Shown here one piece after another: positions 1 through 7,660 of a DNA stretch of 33,313 nucleotides. Source of the stretch: Moorena sp. SS36440bin_2 (lineage in GTDB: Bacteria > Cyanobacteriota > Cyanobacteriia > Cyanobacteriales > Coleofasciculaceae); the NCBI GenBank assembly GCA_011524395.1, contig WTKN01000125.1:1-33313 (forward strand), written 5' to 3'. The notes under the pieces were generated by a model, which was not told the origin of the DNA, made no database searches, and saw nothing but the letters and a program-made list of their open reading frames with translations. Each line of letters opens with the position of its first letter. The first letter of the stretch is position 1. Made by a program: the position numbers and the translations under genes.

Positions 1-19
1 AGATGTGTATAAGAGACAG
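1..19 (+). other. Nextera (Tn5 mosaic-end) sequencing adapter
   Basis: The first 19 bases, AGATGTGTATAAGAGACAG, are identical to the Tn5 mosaic end used in Nextera library adapters. This is a library artefact left on the contig edge, not genome and not a natural transposon end. It should be trimmed. Confidence 0.97.
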
Positions 20-564
20 GCTGGGGAGCTGGGGAGAGGGTTTGACGGTTTTTTTATAACTGAAATAATACCCAATTTAAATGCGCAACAGCTTATGAGT
101 AATTAAGCGTAATGATAAGTAATTATGCTCAATATGAGGAAACTACTCAATTCGGATAACAAATATTAAGCAAATTGTAACAAATGTTAAGCAAATTGGA
201 GTCAACCCCTCACCCATCCTGATCCGATGCCCGACCCTAGCTCCCTTTCTTGTTCTTGGGACTCTATAACTTATCTCTATAACTGATTCGGTCTATATCA
301 CTCTAACTATAACGCTATAACTGATTGGGCTGATATCTTCGGTCTATATATCAGGGATGAAAAATTGATTCATCTGTCTAATGGTAGATTATCGGTCTCT
401 CTTAAGATAACCAAGAATTTTCGGCTTTTAACGATTGTAACAATTTTGATACATAGGTCGGACGAGTTGACTGTAAACTTTTTTGACAAAAGGTTCATCT
501 TCATCAAAATTTTACCTATACTGAAACTCACCTAGAAAATTTCAAATCAAAGAATTTACTCAAG
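20..564. other. Intergenic region at contig edge
   Basis: No gene is seen here. Right after the adapter come two copies of the octamer CTGGGGAG (21-36), a cyanobacterial-type short tandem repeat. Around 260-350 there are imperfect direct repeats built on CTATAACTGATT and CGGTCTATAT. The rest is AT-rich and is probably upstream sequence of the small membrane protein gene. A TTGACA hexamer lies at 483-488, but no well-spaced -10 box follows it. Confidence 0.5.
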
Positions 565-597
565 GACAGACCCTGTCAAGTAAAGGCAGACACTGTC
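565..597. promoter_or_regulatory. Paired dyad sites, possible operator
   Basis: GACAGACCCTGTC (565-577) is a 5-bp inverted repeat around ACC. A near copy, GGCAGACACTGTC, follows at 585-597, exactly 20 bp downstream, or about two helical turns. Both lie 38-70 bases before the ATG at 635. The spacing and symmetry suggest a cooperative repressor or activator site. The regulator is unknown. Confidence 0.4.
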
Positions 598-634
598 AAT
601 TCATTTTTTTTTAATGATTACTGGAGAAAACACC

Positions 635-1009
635 ATGGCATTAACCACAAGTCAGAGCTTTACACAAACTGATTCATTAGCAGTGGTCAAAAGCTTTTTA
701 ATTTGGGCATTTACCTTGGCAGTTTGCTTACTGGTTGTCGGTTTTCCGTTAATTGTATTAATGGTTACCGCTGGCTCTCTGTTAGCGATCGCTCTACAAT
801 CGATTCTGCCGGTTAGTGCTGTCTTACTAGTAGCAGGGAGTTTGATTGCAGTAAATGTTTTAGCAGTGATAATAGGTGCAGGAGTCTTAACCTTTAAGGG
901 GGTTCATCCTAAGGAAGTTAGTTGGTTAAATTGGCTACATGGCGAGCCTGATCTGATCCAGACTCCGGTTTATGCGGCTTGCCCCCTCACCTGTAACATT
1001 ATCCGATAG
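635..1009 (+). CDS. Small integral membrane protein, unknown function
   Basis: This encodes a 124-residue protein that I do not recognise. An upstream in-frame ATG exists at 614, but the ATG at 635 (MALTTSQSF) is preferred because GGAG at 623-626 sits 8 bases ahead of it. After a short polar N-terminus the protein is almost entirely hydrophobic, with two or three membrane segments at roughly residues 22-48 and 52-85. A short polar tail of about 35 residues contains two Cys (CPLTC). It stands alone, with no co-directional neighbour close by, and may be controlled by the dyad pair just upstream. Membrane location is well supported. No function is assigned. Confidence 0.6.
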   Translation: MALTTSQSFTQTDSLAVVKSFLIWAFTLAVCLLVVGFPLIVLMVTAGSLLAIALQSILPVSAVLLVAGSLIAVNVLAVIIGAGVLTFKGVHPKEVSWLNWLHGEPDLIQTPVYAACPLTCNIIR

Positions 1010-1075
1010 TTAGATCGACGGTTTATGTGCTGACCCAAGTTTGGGAATGTTAATAATTGATGACCTTTTGGGATA

Positions 1076-1234
1076 TCAAAAAAGGGTACAAGGTGTAGGA
1101 GTGTTTTCTCTTTTCCGTCTAAAGGTCATCAAGGGTAAGCACCCTGCCCGTTCATAGACGGGGCTTCCAAACATCCCACAATTTTTTGTAATAAGGCCAA
1201 GCTTTGGTAAGTTGATTGGTTTTTCAGCAATTTT
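1076..1234 (-). mobile_element. Possible IS200/IS605-type end remnant
   Basis: Read on the minus strand, this non-coding stretch contains GGAAGCCCCGTCTATGAACG followed by GGGC. That resembles the end-proximal structured segment (GAAGCCCCG, stem-loop, CGGGG) commonly found after tnpB in cyanobacterial IS200/IS605 elements. No transposase ORF remains, and the 63-codon ORF over this region has no recognisable domain. I treat it as a possible decayed element end. The evidence is only pattern resemblance. Confidence 0.25.
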
Positions 1235-1256
1235 CCCGGTCAAGACCGGGTTTTTT
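1235..1256 (+). terminator. Rho-independent terminator-like hairpin
   Basis: CCCGGT (1235-1240) pairs with ACCGGG (1245-1250) across a CAAG loop and is followed at once by six T. The minus strand also has an A-run before and a weaker T-run after the stem, so it could work in both directions. It is 225 bases after the small membrane protein gene. Confidence 0.6.
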
Positions 1257-1327
1257 GATGAGAACATTTAAGAGTATGGTAAGAAGGGTGAACGATGTTG
1301 GTTGCAGGCTGCAGGTTGGAGGTTGCA

Positions 1328-1355
1328 GGTTTAAGGTTTAAGGTTTAAGGTTTAA
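1328..1355. repeat. Heptamer tandem repeat (GGTTTAA x4)
   Basis: Four perfect copies of GGTTTAA are followed by a partial copy. The pattern matches the short tandemly repeated repetitive (STRR) class known in filamentous cyanobacteria. Confidence 0.9.
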
Positions 1356-1406
1356 GGTTGGTTGAAAGTTGGTTTAAAGTTAACGCTTGCTTCGCTACCA
1401 ATTACC

Positions 1407-1454
1407 CATCTCCCCATCTCCCCATCTCCTCATCTCCCCATCTCCCCATCTCCT
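1407..1454. repeat. Octamer tandem repeat (CATCTCCC/T x6)
   Basis: Six copies of CATCTCCC or CATCTCCT lie directly before the glycosyltransferase start. The same octamer family forms the last 56 bases of the window. Confidence 0.9.
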
Positions 1455-1478
1455 CGTGCCCGGGCTCCACACTCGACT

Positions 1479-2999
1479 ATGAATACTACCGAAACCACGG
1501 CACAGGCTAGGAAATATTTATTAAATCATTTATTAATCTATATCTCTATCCTTTTTTGCCTATTTGGTGCATTGATTCGCCTGATTCAATACCTGAATAA
1601 TCGCTCCCTTTGGGGAGATGAGGCGGCGCTGGCACTAAATATTGTCAATCGTTCTTATGGAGAGTTACTCGCTCCTCTCGACTACAATCAAGCGGCACCA
1701 ACGGGGTTTATATGGCTAGAAAAGCTGTCTAGTCAATTATTTGGAGATAGTGAATATGCCCTGAGGCTGTTTCCGTTTGTATCCAGTATTGTGTCTATAT
1801 GGGCATTCTATCGATTAGCTAATCGTTACGCTTCGCCCATGGCTGGGACGATTGCGATGGCATTTTTTGCCTGTCTGCGGTACACGGTTTACTATGCCAC
1901 GGAGCTGAAGCAGTATTCCAGTGATGTGATGGTAACACTGTTGCTTTGTCTATTACTTATCCCCATTGGTCAGCAAGTTCTCAGGCAAAGACAGATTATT
2001 AAAATCAGTGTACTTGGAGCAATGGCGATTTGGGTGTCTTATCCTGCTGTTTTTGTCTTAGCTGGCATTGAACTGGCTTATCTGTTGATTAGTCCAGTCA
2101 ATAGGTTTAAAACGATTCTTGTCAACCGCTTCGGGATTTATGCTACTTGGCTAGGGAGTTTTGGCCTACTTTATGGGTTAACCATCAGCGGCACCATGGG
2201 AAATGATCATCTAATCAGTTCTTGGAACGATCGATTTCCAGATTCTCTATTCGATCTAGTTTGGTTATTGGATGCTTTCGGACGATTCTTCTATCGACCC
2301 TTGGGATTTTTTGGCTTTACTGATGGCATTGCTATTTTTGCGTTTATCTTAGGCTGTGTGGTTCTCTACCACAGAAATCGGGTAATCCTACTAGTGCTAA
2401 CTGCTCCGTTTCTGATCACATTAGTTGCCAGTTATTTACATAAATATCCCTTTCGGGAACGTTTGGTTTTGTTTCTCGCCCCTCTGGCTATCCTGATTAT
2501 TGCTGAAGGGGTGGCTTTTTTAATCCTTCAATGGCGCTCTAAGCATTATAACCATAATTATACCCATAATTTTAATAAGATAATTGTGAGTATTGTGGGC
2601 GTGATGGTGCTATGGTTATTGCTGTACCCTCCCCTATTTCGGGCTAGTAATTTGATTATTCAGCCGGAGTTGGTAGCGGAGATTAAACCAGTAATTGAGT
2701 ATATTAAATCCCAGGAAAAATTGGGAGATAAGATCTATATCTATTACAAAGGTGAAAATCAATTTCGATACTATGCCCAGAAATATGGATACTCAGAGGG
2801 GGATTATACTTTAGGGAAAAATGATCTCAAGGATATTCAGCAGCTTCTTGGTCAAGAGCGGGTCTGGGTTTTGTTTTCTAATGCTGGCAAGCCGGATAAA
2901 AATGAAGCGGTGTTGTCTGAGTTGGATCGGATTGGTGATCGGATTGATAGTTTCATACAACCGGGAGCTTTTGTGTATTTATATAGTCTTTTAAAATAG
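1479..2999 (+). CDS. GT-C fold glycosyltransferase, GT39/ArnT-like membrane protein
   Basis: A polytopic membrane protein of 506 residues, probably transferring a sugar from a polyprenyl-phosphate donor to a lipid or protein acceptor on the outer face of the plasma membrane. After the first membrane segment comes the loop motif LWGDEA, where the acidic pair of GT-C enzymes normally lies. A second conserved patch, YATELKQYSSD, follows about 100 residues later. About 10 membrane segments precede a soluble C-terminal domain of about 100 residues. The frame is open back to 1362, but those extra 39 codons are translated octamer repeat (LPISPSPH), so I start at the ATG at 1479 (MNTTETTAQ), although no clear ribosome site is visible. 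The family is clear. Donor and acceptor are unknown. Confidence 0.8.
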   Translation: MNTTETTAQARKYLLNHLLIYISILFCLFGALIRLIQYLNNRSLWGDEAALALNIVNRSYGELLAPLDYNQAAPTGFIWLEKLSSQLFGDSEYALRLFPFVSSIVSIWAFYRLANRYASPMAGTIAMAFFACLRYTVYYATELKQYSSDVMVTLLLCLLLIPIGQQVLRQRQIIKISVLGAMAIWVSYPAVFVLAGIELAYLLISPVNRFKTILVNRFGIYATWLGSFGLLYGLTISGTMGNDHLISSWNDRFPDSLFDLVWLLDAFGRFFYRPLGFFGFTDGIAIFAFILGCVVLYHRNRVILLVLTAPFLITLVASYLHKYPFRERLVLFLAPLAILIIAEGVAFLILQWRSKHYNHNYTHNFNKIIVSIVGVMVLWLLLYPPLFRASNLIIQPELVAEIKPVIEYIKSQEKLGDKIYIYYKGENQFRYYAQKYGYSEGDYTLGKNDLKDIQQLLGQERVWVLFSNAGKPDKNEAVLSELDRIGDRIDSFIQPGAFVYLYSLLK

Positions 3000-3033
3000 G
3001 TGGGGTACTTTCGTCCTAACCAATCTAAATTCT

Positions 3034-3063
3034 CAACATCCCCTTTGACTACGGAAGATGTTG
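3034..3063 (-). terminator. Hairpin downstream of metalloprotease copy 1
   Basis: CAACATC (3034-3040) pairs with GATGTTG (3057-3063). The same hairpin with nearly the same loop occurs after protease copy 2 (4971-5000), so it was duplicated with the gene. There is no strong T-run on the minus strand, so terminator function is tentative. Confidence 0.4.
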
Positions 3064-3099
3064 AAAAAAGCGTCTAAGGCTAGAGATTGCAGAGTCTAA

Positions 3100-4578
3100 C
3101 TAACCAACCGTGCCAGTAATAGAGTATTGTCCTAAGCTGCCGTAATCACTATATCCGGTAGCTAAGTTTCCAAGACCCGTACCATCAATGCTTAGATAAT
3201 ATTGCCCTGGATTGAGGTCAAGATTAAAGCTAGCCCAGAGAGAAGCGATAGGATTAGATAAGCTAATCAGTTGACCAGAAGCATTATATAGCTTAGCCAG
3301 AATGTCTAAATTAGCTCCTCGCTCAAAAGGCTTAATATCTAGGGCTATGTTGCCCGTTGTTGAATTGAACTGGAACCAGTCAATGTCGTTATTTTGTTCA
3401 ATGATGCCATAAGTTTCTACCTGACCACCATTGAAAGATAGCGCTGCTGCACTGCTTTGCTGGTTACTATAATCGTCTTGGCGATAGCCAAAACCATTTT
3501 GCCCAGTGATGATGTCTAGGTCATCTTCTTGGTTGCTGGCACCGGTATACTCACCTTTGCTCCATTGAGTTAGATTTCTATCGTTGCCCTCTCCCATAAT
3601 AGGAGCCCACCCTGTTTCGACATTGCCATTGTCATGACCACTGTAATAGTGGTTGGTTAAATTACCGTCATGTGTCAGACCCAAGCTATGACCTACTTCA
3701 TGGCTAATAGCTTCAGCCACCGCTTTCTCACTACCTCCAGCGCGATTCTCTGAAAAAATAAAGACGGGGGCATCAGTGTCCCAGTTGAATGAATCCATAT
3801 AAGCCAAACCACCGGTACCTTGTTGATACCAGGAACCATCTCCTCCAATCACAACGCGAATGCCCCATTGGGAATCACTATCGCTGGTTTTTTTGAGTTG
3901 GTCATCGGAAGGTTGGGCAGTAGTCACATTCACATTAAAGGGACTAAAGTCTTCTGCCACCCGTTGCCAAATGTGCCAAATGGTATCTGTCTCAACAGTG
4001 GAAAAATTTGAAGTATTCCCATCTGTGTCATAGGCAGGGGTTACAATGGAACTCCCGAAGTTCTGGTTCCATGGGGTATTTGTGGTAGTATGACCATCAA
4101 AGTCAAGGTAGATAATGTGGTCTGCGTCTGGATTGCTGTTGAGGGAAAAGACTTGGTTCGGGCTCAAGGGCTGATAAGTATTTGGTTTGGTAGTTGCAGT
4201 AATTCCAGTAGTGGTAGTACTTTCAGATAACTCTAAATCATCGGAAACAATGCCATTGCTACCAAGAGCGTAGGGTCTGACCTGGGCAAAGTAATTGCCA
4301 TTGGTAGCACTGTAGTTGATCACATCCTTAGCATTGCCACCCTCTAAAGAGCTAGCCACGTTTTGGTAGCCAAAGTCCAAGATGCCATTATTCTTAGTGT
4401 CCCAATAGAGTCTGAGGTTAGCATGATCACCGGTACTGATATGGTATAAATTTAGGTTAATTTGACCGTTTTTTGAGACCCTAAACTTAAACACATCAGT
4501 GCGGTCTAAGAGCCTAAACTCCCCATTGCGGCTGATGAAATTACTGGTTAAAGTGCCTAAATACTCGAAAGTACCCAT
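3100..4578 (-). CDS. Zinc metalloprotease with PPC domains (copy 1, full length)
   Basis: A 492-residue metzincin-like protease. HEVGHSLGLTH gives the zinc ligands H293, H297 and H303 and the catalytic E294. Residues 1-115 look like a pre-peptidase C-terminal (PPC)-type beta domain (FEYLGTL...DVFKFRV). Residues about 140-375 are the catalytic domain. Residues about 385-492 are a second PPC domain (NDIDWFQF...GQYYLSI). The start at 4578 is backed by AGGAG six bases upstream. There is no classical N-terminal signal peptide, so if it is secreted the route is not obvious (a type I system is possible). PPC domains are usually removed after secretion in related proteases. A close paralogue lies upstream on the same strand at 5033-6124. 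The substrate is unknown, but the protease assignment is firm. Confidence 0.85.
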   Translation of the reverse strand: MGTFEYLGTLTSNFISRNGEFRLLDRTDVFKFRVSKNGQINLNLYHISTGDHANLRLYWDTKNNGILDFGYQNVASSLEGGNAKDVINYSATNGNYFAQVRPYALGSNGIVSDDLELSESTTTTGITATTKPNTYQPLSPNQVFSLNSNPDADHIIYLDFDGHTTTNTPWNQNFGSSIVTPAYDTDGNTSNFSTVETDTIWHIWQRVAEDFSPFNVNVTTAQPSDDQLKKTSDSDSQWGIRVVIGGDGSWYQQGTGGLAYMDSFNWDTDAPVFIFSENRAGGSEKAVAEAISHEVGHSLGLTHDGNLTNHYYSGHDNGNVETGWAPIMGEGNDRNLTQWSKGEYTGASNQEDDLDIITGQNGFGYRQDDYSNQQSSAAALSFNGGQVETYGIIEQNNDIDWFQFNSTTGNIALDIKPFERGANLDILAKLYNASGQLISLSNPIASLWASFNLDLNPGQYYLSIDGTGLGNLATGYSDYGSLGQYSITGTVG

Positions 4579-4729
4579 GATTCACTCCTGACTTTTTTTC
4601 TCTGTGAAAAGAAATATAAATTACTCTAAAACGTTTATTTTACTGGCGCTTTATTAAAGCTACAGCGTAATAAACCACACCTAGTTTTATAATATTTATA
4701 AGCCAAGTTGATCAGATATTAATTTTGGC

Positions 4730-4784
4730 GGTGCGACCCGTGGCGAATTTAATTACGGGTCAAGCGCACCCTAATTAAATTCGC
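4730..4784. repeat. REP/MITE-like hairpin repeat, copy A
   Basis: GGTGCGACCCGT pairs with ACGGGT and CGCACC at 4755-4770. A second overlapping stem joins GCGAATTTAATT (4743-4754) with AATTAAATTCGC (4773-4784). The left half recurs at 6269 and 33161. The preceding segment (about 4700-4730) also matches the one before 6269, so it is part of the protease duplication. Confidence 0.7.
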
Positions 4785-4970
4785 TGAATGATCACAGTTG
4801 TCAGAGCTGATTGGTAAAGTAAGGTATAATCATGGCGCTGTAATGCTTTCACGGATTTAGTATTAGTTTTAGGTCTGTTCCCTGACATCAATATATCTCA
4901 AAGTATTTGAACGATAAATATTTACTATAAATTAGCTATAAATTAACTCTTATGGATTACGATAAATCCT

Positions 4971-5000
4971 CAACATCCTCTTTGATTACGGAAGATGTTG
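4971..5000 (-). terminator. Hairpin downstream of metalloprotease copy 2
   Basis: CAACATC (4971-4977) pairs with GATGTTG (4994-5000). It is the duplicate of the hairpin at 3034-3063 and lies about 30 bases past the stop codon of copy 2. There is no clear T-run. Confidence 0.4.
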
Positions 5001-5032
5001 AGGAAAGTTTATAAGGCTAAATATTGAAGGAT

Positions 5033-6124
5033 TTAATCAATTATGCCAGTAATAGAGTATTGTCCTAAACTGCCGTAATCAGTATATCCGGTATCGAAGT
5101 CTCCTTGGCCAGTACCCTCAATACTTAGATAATACTGTCCTGGATCGAGGTCAAAATAAAAGCTAGCATACAGATAACCGATGTGATTAGAAGAGCTAAT
5201 TAGTTGACCGGATGCATTATATAGGTTAGCCAGAATGTCTAAATTAGGTCCTCGCTCAAAAGGGTCAATATATATGTCTATGTTGCCCGTTGTTGAATTG
5301 AAGGTGAACCAGTCAATGTCGTTATTTTGTTCAATAATGCCATAAGTTTCTACCTCACCATCATTGAAAGATAGCGCTGCTGCACCAATGGGACTGTTGC
5401 TATAATCATCCTCGCGATAGCCAAAACCATTTTGCGAAGTGATTATTTCTAGGTCATCTTCTTTGTTGGTGGCACCGGTATAGTCACCTTTGCTCCATTG
5501 AGTTAGATTGTTAATGCCGTTTCCCATAATAGGAGTCCACCCTGTGTCGAAACTGCCATTCTCATGACCTTCGTAGTACTCGTTTTTGAACTTACCGTCA
5601 TGTTCAAGACCCAAGGCATGACCGACTTCATGGCTAATAGTTTCAGCTACGTCCTTAGTGTCTCCATCCGCATTCTCTGAAAAAACAAAGGCAGGGGTAT
5701 CAGTGTCCCAGTTGAATGAAGGATAAGCCACACCAAGGTTACCTGGGCTCTCCCAGGAACCATCTCCGCCAATCACAACGCGAATGCCCCATTGGGAATC
5801 ACTATCGCTGGTTTTTTTGAGTTGGTCATCATCAGGTTGGGCAGTAGTCACATTAACATCAAAAGGAATAAAGTCTTCTGCCACCCGTTGCCAAATGTAC
5901 CAAATACTCTCTCTCTCAGCAGTGGAGAAATTTGAAGTATCCCCATCCGTGTCATAGGCAGGGGTTATAATTGCAGGATTTTCGTAGTTATCGTTCCACT
6001 CAGTACCTGTGGTGGTGTGACCATCAAAGTCGAGGTAGATAATGTGGTCTGCTCCTGGGTTGCTGTTAAGAGAAAAGACTTCGTTGGGGTTAAAGGGCTG
6101 ATAGGTATTTGGTTTGCTAGTCAC
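5033..6124 (-). CDS. Zinc metalloprotease with PPC domain (copy 2, 5'-truncated paralogue)
   Basis: A 363-residue paralogue of the protease at 3100-4578. The catalytic motif is intact (HEVGHALGLEH; ligands H165, H169 and H175, Glu166), followed by the C-terminal PPC domain. The whole N-terminal PPC-like domain of copy 1 (about 130 residues) is missing. The best start is a GTG at 6124 with only a weak GGA upstream. Copy-1-like sequence (STGTTVTSKPNTY) continues in frame upstream of it to about 6140, then the frame hits a stop at 6170-6172, next to an inverted repeat. This suggests the 5' end was cut off by deletion or by repeat insertion. It may be translated as a cytoplasmic protein or be an early pseudogene. 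The intact active site argues for recent or continuing selection. Confidence 0.75.
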   Translation of the reverse strand: MTSKPNTYQPFNPNEVFSLNSNPGADHIIYLDFDGHTTTGTEWNDNYENPAIITPAYDTDGDTSNFSTAERESIWYIWQRVAEDFIPFDVNVTTAQPDDDQLKKTSDSDSQWGIRVVIGGDGSWESPGNLGVAYPSFNWDTDTPAFVFSENADGDTKDVAETISHEVGHALGLEHDGKFKNEYYEGHENGSFDTGWTPIMGNGINNLTQWSKGDYTGATNKEDDLEIITSQNGFGYREDDYSNSPIGAAALSFNDGEVETYGIIEQNNDIDWFTFNSTTGNIDIYIDPFERGPNLDILANLYNASGQLISSSNHIGYLYASFYFDLDPGQYYLSIEGTGQGDFDTGYTDYGSLGQYSITGIID

Positions 6125-6160
6125 AGTAGTTCCAGTTGAACTAAATCGGTATTTGCTATT

Positions 6161-6198
6161 GGGTGCATCTCATGTTTGTAAAAAAGCGAGATGCACCC
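6161..6198. repeat. Inverted repeat at the truncation point
   Basis: GGGTGCATCTC (6161-6171) and GAGATGCACCC (6188-6198) are perfect 11-bp arms around 16 bases. The same GGGTGCATCTCAT word starts the element at 29714. It lies where copy 2 of the protease loses homology with copy 1. Confidence 0.7.
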
Positions 6199-6268
6199 TC
6201 GGTATTTTACAGATAATTAAGCCCACCTACTTATTTTTAAGCCAAGTTTATCAACTCTTAATTTTGGC

Positions 6269-6299
6269 GGTGCGACCCGTGGCGAATTTAATTCGCCAC
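6269..6299. repeat. REP/MITE-like hairpin repeat, copy B
   Basis: The left part is identical to copies A and C. Here GTGGCGAATT (6279-6288) pairs perfectly with AATTCGCCAC (6290-6299) across a single T, a 10-bp cruciform-type palindrome. Confidence 0.7.
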
Positions 6300-6365
6300 G
6301 GTCAAGTTTAGTGTAGCGATACAGCTTGGCATCGGTTTGGTAGGCACTGCCCAGCTAGGATTAAT

Positions 6366-6435
6366 AACTTTGAACTTTCAACTTTGAACTTTCAACTTTG
6401 AACTTTCAACTTTGAACTTTCAACTTTGAACTTTC
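6366..6435. repeat. 14-bp tandem repeat x5
   Basis: Five perfect copies of AACTTTGAACTTTC end nine bases from the stop codon of the glutathione transferase gene. Each unit is itself two diverged heptamers, again typical STRR sequence. Confidence 0.9.
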
Positions 6436-6444
6436 AATAAACCT

Positions 6445-7044
6445 TTAAACTGCCATGCCCCGTTCCACAGCGGGTCGCTGCTGCATTGTCTCGACCCAAC
6501 GTTTGAGGTGGGGATGGTTATCTAGGGTGACTCCCAAATAGTCATAGGCAGCTACCCAAGGATAGGTAGCTATGTCGGCAATGGAGTAATCTCCAACAAT
6601 GAATTCCTGTTTTGCTAATTGCTGATCTAAGACACCAAACAGACGTAGGGTTTCTTTTTCATAGCGATCAATAGCATAGGGAATCTGTTCTGTAGCAAAG
6701 CGTCTGAAGTGACTCAGTTGACCAAACATTGGTCCAACGCTTGCCATCTGGAACATCAGCCATTCAATCACTTCTATTCTTGCTGCTGTATCGGTTGGCA
6801 ACAACTTGCCTGTCTTTTCTGCTAAATAAATTAGAATTGCTCCTGACTCGAAAACTTTGATACCAGTATCCTGGTCAAGGATAGCAGGAATTTTACTATT
6901 GGGATTGATTGCTACATATTCGGGAGTAAACTGTTCTCCCTTTGCTATGTTAATTGTGTGAATGGTGTAGGGAAGTCCTACTTCTTCGAGCATGATAGCA
7001 GGTTTCCGTCCGTTAGGTGTGGAAAAGGTATATAGCTCAATCAT
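6445..7044 (-). CDS. Glutathione S-transferase family protein (YfcG/YghU-like)
   Basis: A 199-residue protein with an N-terminal thioredoxin-fold GST domain (residues 1-80: MIELYTFSTPNGRKPAIMLEE, the NSKIPAI cis-Pro loop, and FESGAILIYLAE for gamma-glutamyl binding) and an all-alpha C-terminal domain. The TFSTPNGRK start resembles the Nu/YfcG-YghU class, which often works as a disulfide-bond oxidoreductase rather than a classical transferase. It is the last gene of a minus-strand block with thioredoxin, peroxiredoxin and a TetR regulator. The 268-base gap from the thioredoxin gene leaves open whether it shares their transcript. The likely role is handling glutathione-linked oxidised or electrophilic compounds in the cytoplasm. 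The exact substrate is unknown. Confidence 0.85.
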   Translation of the reverse strand: MIELYTFSTPNGRKPAIMLEEVGLPYTIHTINIAKGEQFTPEYVAINPNSKIPAILDQDTGIKVFESGAILIYLAEKTGKLLPTDTAARIEVIEWLMFQMASVGPMFGQLSHFRRFATEQIPYAIDRYEKETLRLFGVLDQQLAKQEFIVGDYSIADIATYPWVAAYDYLGVTLDNHPHLKRWVETMQQRPAVERGMAV

Positions 7045-7089
7045 GATTATTTTCTCTGAATTTATCCCTGATTGTATTTAAATGCTTGG

Positions 7090-7225
7090 TAAGCATATGC
7101 GCTACGCGCACGCTACGCGTTCAGCTGATAGCTTATTTGATTCAAAAGCTTTTCCCTTAGCCTTGCCTACGGCAAATGGTACCTCAAGTAGCGCATTAGC
7201 TGATAGCTGAAGGCTGCATGCTTAG
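7090..7225. repeat. Dispersed palindromic intergenic repeats
   Basis: This stretch between the GST and thioredoxin genes contains TAAGC...GCTTA (7090-7135) around CGCTACGCGCACGCTACGCG, then AGCTGATAGCT units near 7122 and 7199. Related words form the hairpin at 7791-7824. I see no gene here. Confidence 0.5.
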
Positions 7226-7312
7226 GTGCTTGCCACAAATTTTGACTCCCTAAAGGTAAAAGGCAATGGGTAATTAGCTATTACCTTTTACCCAATAATT
7301 GTGATTACCTCC

Positions 7313-7660
7313 TTAAACAGAAAGGAGATTAGTTAGGGCATTAATTTTTTCAACCAGAGTAGGTTTACGCACAAGACCTTCAAACCTTTTAACTACTTTA
7401 CCTTGGTTGAAAAATAATAGGGAAGGAATTGCTTCAATGTGATAGTTGCTGGCTAGTTGCTCGTAGTCATCAACATTTAATTTGCCTACTTTGACAACTC
7501 CATCAAATTCTGTGGCTAATTCAGTGACGATTGGATTCATTACCCGACAAGGACCACACCATGGTGCCCAAAAATCTACTATGACTGGAATGGTGCTGTT
7601 GAGGACTTCGGTTTCAAAGTTATCGTAATTTAGGGTAATATATTTCGCACTTTCTGACAT
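7313..7660 (-). CDS. trxA: Thioredoxin
   Basis: A 115-residue thioredoxin of standard length. It has the active site WCGPC (Cys35 and Cys38), the preceding DFWAP strand, the cis-Pro loop EAIPSLLFF and the C-terminal helix. It is a cytoplasmic dithiol reductant for peroxiredoxins, reductases and light-regulated enzymes. The start at 7660 has AGGAGA seven bases upstream. It lies 179 bases after the peroxiredoxin-like gene on the same strand and is the natural electron donor for it. The hairpin between them (7791-7824) may reduce read-through. Cyanobacteria carry several thioredoxins, and I cannot tell which paralogue (m, x, y) this is. The symbol is generic. Confidence 0.92.
   Translation of the reverse strand: MSESAKYITLNYDNFETEVLNSTIPVIVDFWAPWCGPCRVMNPIVTELATEFDGVVKVGKLNVDDYEQLASNYHIEAIPSLLFFNQGKVVKRFEGLVRKPTLVEKINALTNLLSV

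Noticed and set aside
1-19. Natural Tn5-type transposon end
   Set aside because: An exact match to the Nextera adapter at base 1 of the contig is far better explained as a library artefact.
1076-1267. 63-codon minus-strand ORF as a gene
   Set aside because: It has no recognisable domain, no ribosome site, and it overlaps a terminator hairpin and IS-end-like structure.
6114-6311. Plus-strand ORF opposite the start of protease copy 2
   Set aside because: It consists of antisense coding sequence plus repeat elements, with no domain or ribosome site.
6366-6435. CRISPR array
   Set aside because: This and the other arrays (29287, 25722, 23446, 33258) are direct tandem repeats of 7-15 bp with no spacers. 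No cas genes are present.
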